Source: Zetaproteobacteria bacterium CG_4_9_14_3_um_filter_54_145 (lineage in GTDB: Bacteria; Pseudomonadota; Zetaproteobacteria; Mariprofundales; Mariprofundaceae). Taken from it: a stretch of 54,160 nucleotides of DNA. Shown here piece after piece: positions 53,279 through 54,160 of the stretch. The notes below the pieces were generated by a model that made no database searches, was not told the DNA's origin, and saw nothing but the letters and a program-made list of their open reading frames with translations. The stretch spans positions 1 to 54,160 of the forward strand of contig PFXI01000083.1 of the NCBI GenBank assembly GCA_002791575.1, given 5' to 3'. Position 1 is the first letter of the stretch; the number at the start of each line of letters is the position of its first letter. The position numbers and the translations under genes are program-made.

Positions 53279-53469
53279 GTACGGCTGAAGAGGTGCGATG
53301 CTATTCCTGTGGTTCGACAAAATCGCAGGAGCGATTTTGAACATCACGAAGTGATGGCCCCGCAGGGGCGAGGGCTAGGACGGCCCGAGTAATCCTTTTA
53401 TTTGAAAGCGCGCCTTTATGGTGCGCTTTTTTATTGTATGGCTGAAGAGGTGCGATGCTATTCCTGTGG
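53249..53469. repeat. 64-bp direct repeat flanking a four-hairpin array
   Basis: 53249-53312 and 53405-53469 are the same sequence with one substitution and one inserted T. Each holds a terminator hairpin and the tail GCTGAAGAGGTGCGATGCTA followed by TTCCTGTGG. Between them lie four hairpins in a row: CAAAATCGC-AGGA-GCGATTTTG (53318-53339), CATCAC-GAA-GTGATG (53342-53356), GCCCC-GCA-GGGGC (53357-53369), and a weaker GGGC/GCCC stem (53372-53386). No gene is seen in 53240-53567. Confidence 0.8.
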
Positions 53470-53567
53470 GTTCATGTCGCACATCCATGTGATTCGGGGC
53501 ATCCAAGCCCCTCAAGCTTTTATACTAATAGCGCCATAAGTCTGAACGGCGACTTTCGGCTGCCACT

Positions 53568-54095
53568 TCAACCGGTCGACGCAACACATGCATTAAATCT
53601 CTCTGCTGGTGTTTCAAAATTCAAGGTCTGCCTTGGCCGCTGATTGAGCCGTCTGGCGATCATGTCCAGATGCGCCTGCGAATGAACTGATAAGTCGGTT
53701 CCTTTAGGGAAATACTGGCGCAGCAATCTGTTGGTGTTTTCATTGGAACCGCGTTGCCAGGGACTGCTCGGATCACAGAAATATACTTTGATATCAGTTG
53801 CCAGCGTAAAACGCTTATGGTCTGACAGCTCCTTGCCCCGATCCCATGTCAGGGATTGATATACCTCATCAGGCAATTTTTTGGCGTGCTGGATCAATGC
53901 ATCAATAACCGTTTCTGTTTTTCGATCAGCAACCTTGATCAGCATGACATAGCGCGTATATCTCTCCACGAGAGTGGCGATATAACTGTTGTTGGAGCCA
54001 GCAATCAGGTCACCTTCCCAGTGCCCGGGGAGTGCCCGATCTTCAACGGAGGCAGGACGATCACGGATGGATGCGTATTCCGGTGAAGTCGGCAC
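53568..54095 (-). CDS. IS30-family transposase, C-terminal part (truncated)
   Basis: Carries the DDE integrase core of IS30 transposases: [20 protein letters not shown] (first Asp), [36 protein letters not shown] (second Asp), and the Glu helix with [20 protein letters not shown]. The C-terminus [19 protein letters not shown] is intact. The N-terminal helix-turn-helix half, roughly 150 residues, is missing. Bases from 54072 outward are the IS terminus, so the first eight codons, MPTSPEYA, are foreign. The catalytic residues remain but the protein is not functional as an IS30 transposase. Confidence 0.9.
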   Translation of the reverse strand: MPTSPEYASIRDRPASVEDRALPGHWEGDLIAGSNNSYIATLVERYTRYVMLIKVADRKTETVIDALIQHAKKLPDEVYQSLTWDRGKELSDHKRFTLATDIKVYFCDPSSPWQRGSNENTNRLLRQYFPKGTDLSVHSQAHLDMIARRLNQRPRQTLNFETPAERFNACVASTG

Positions 54096-54160
54096 CTGAT
54101 TCCAGTCGAACGCGACACCCTATTCCGGTGAAGTCGACACCCCCTTTGGGAGCCTGTTGC
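54072..54160. mobile_element. IS21-like insertion sequence terminus (right contig end)
   Basis: Exact reverse complement of 9-97, reading TGCGTATTCCGGTGAAGTCG from the inner edge. It holds the same paired motif. It interrupts the IS30 transposase, so the same IS is present at least twice in this genome in opposite orientation relative to this contig. Confidence 0.6.

Overview
The window reads as one contig of a Gram-negative proteobacterium. It carries hslVU, csrA, comEC, exbBD, the thrS-infC-rpmI-rplT-pheST block, polA, and c-di-GMP proteins of GGDEF, HD-GYP and PilZ type. The mix would fit a Zetaproteobacterium or a deep gammaproteobacterium; that is inference from gene content, not from any search. 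Both ends stop inside copies of the same insertion-sequence terminus, an exact 89-bp inverted repeat (9-97 against 54072-54160), which probably explains why the assembly ends there.

Left accessory region (1-10.6 kb). An IS end cuts the 5' part of a group II intron whose maturase gene and ribozyme domain V are still visible. Next comes an orphan reverse transcriptase on the minus strand with a hairpin-rich tail. Its start overlaps the last gene of a tightly coupled minus-strand operon. Transcription runs nucleotidyltransferase (frameshifted) > HprK-like kinase > sulfotransferase > YkgJ-type cysteine-cluster protein > asparagine-synthetase-like enzyme. The operon looks like a small peptide- or glycan-tailoring pathway without a recognisable precursor. 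An SGNH-like secreted protein and an O-antigen polymerase/ligase-like membrane protein beside it suggest the edge of a surface-polysaccharide locus.

Core region (10.8-52.9 kb). In order: YajR-type transporter with gpmI; a DUF4126 membrane protein; Sel1-repeat, histidine-phosphatase, cupin and DUF2726 proteins; polA; SEC-C and TPR-sulfotransferase genes; PGPGW and TRIC-type membrane proteins; a decayed EAL fragment; comEC-exbB-exbD-lysC-csrA on the minus strand; ribD; yaaA; a GAF-GGDEF protein; yihY; a Phd/ParE toxin-antitoxin pair; an HD-GYP protein; tRNA-Val; thrS-infC-rpmI-rplT; pheST; a membrane patatin; rnhB; hslVU; a Pro-Arg-His-Lys tRNA cluster; PilZ; gloB; a cation-efflux protein; a 2-Cys peroxiredoxin; and two tRNA-Ser genes.

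Regulatory observations include a probable AUU start codon for infC, three tRNA promoters sharing one GC-rich discriminator, several clear intrinsic terminators, and an intergenic inverted-repeat element present at least three times.

Right accessory end (53.2-54.16 kb). A terminator block is duplicated around an array of four small hairpins. An IS30-family transposase follows, missing its N-terminal half because the flanking IS terminus replaces it.
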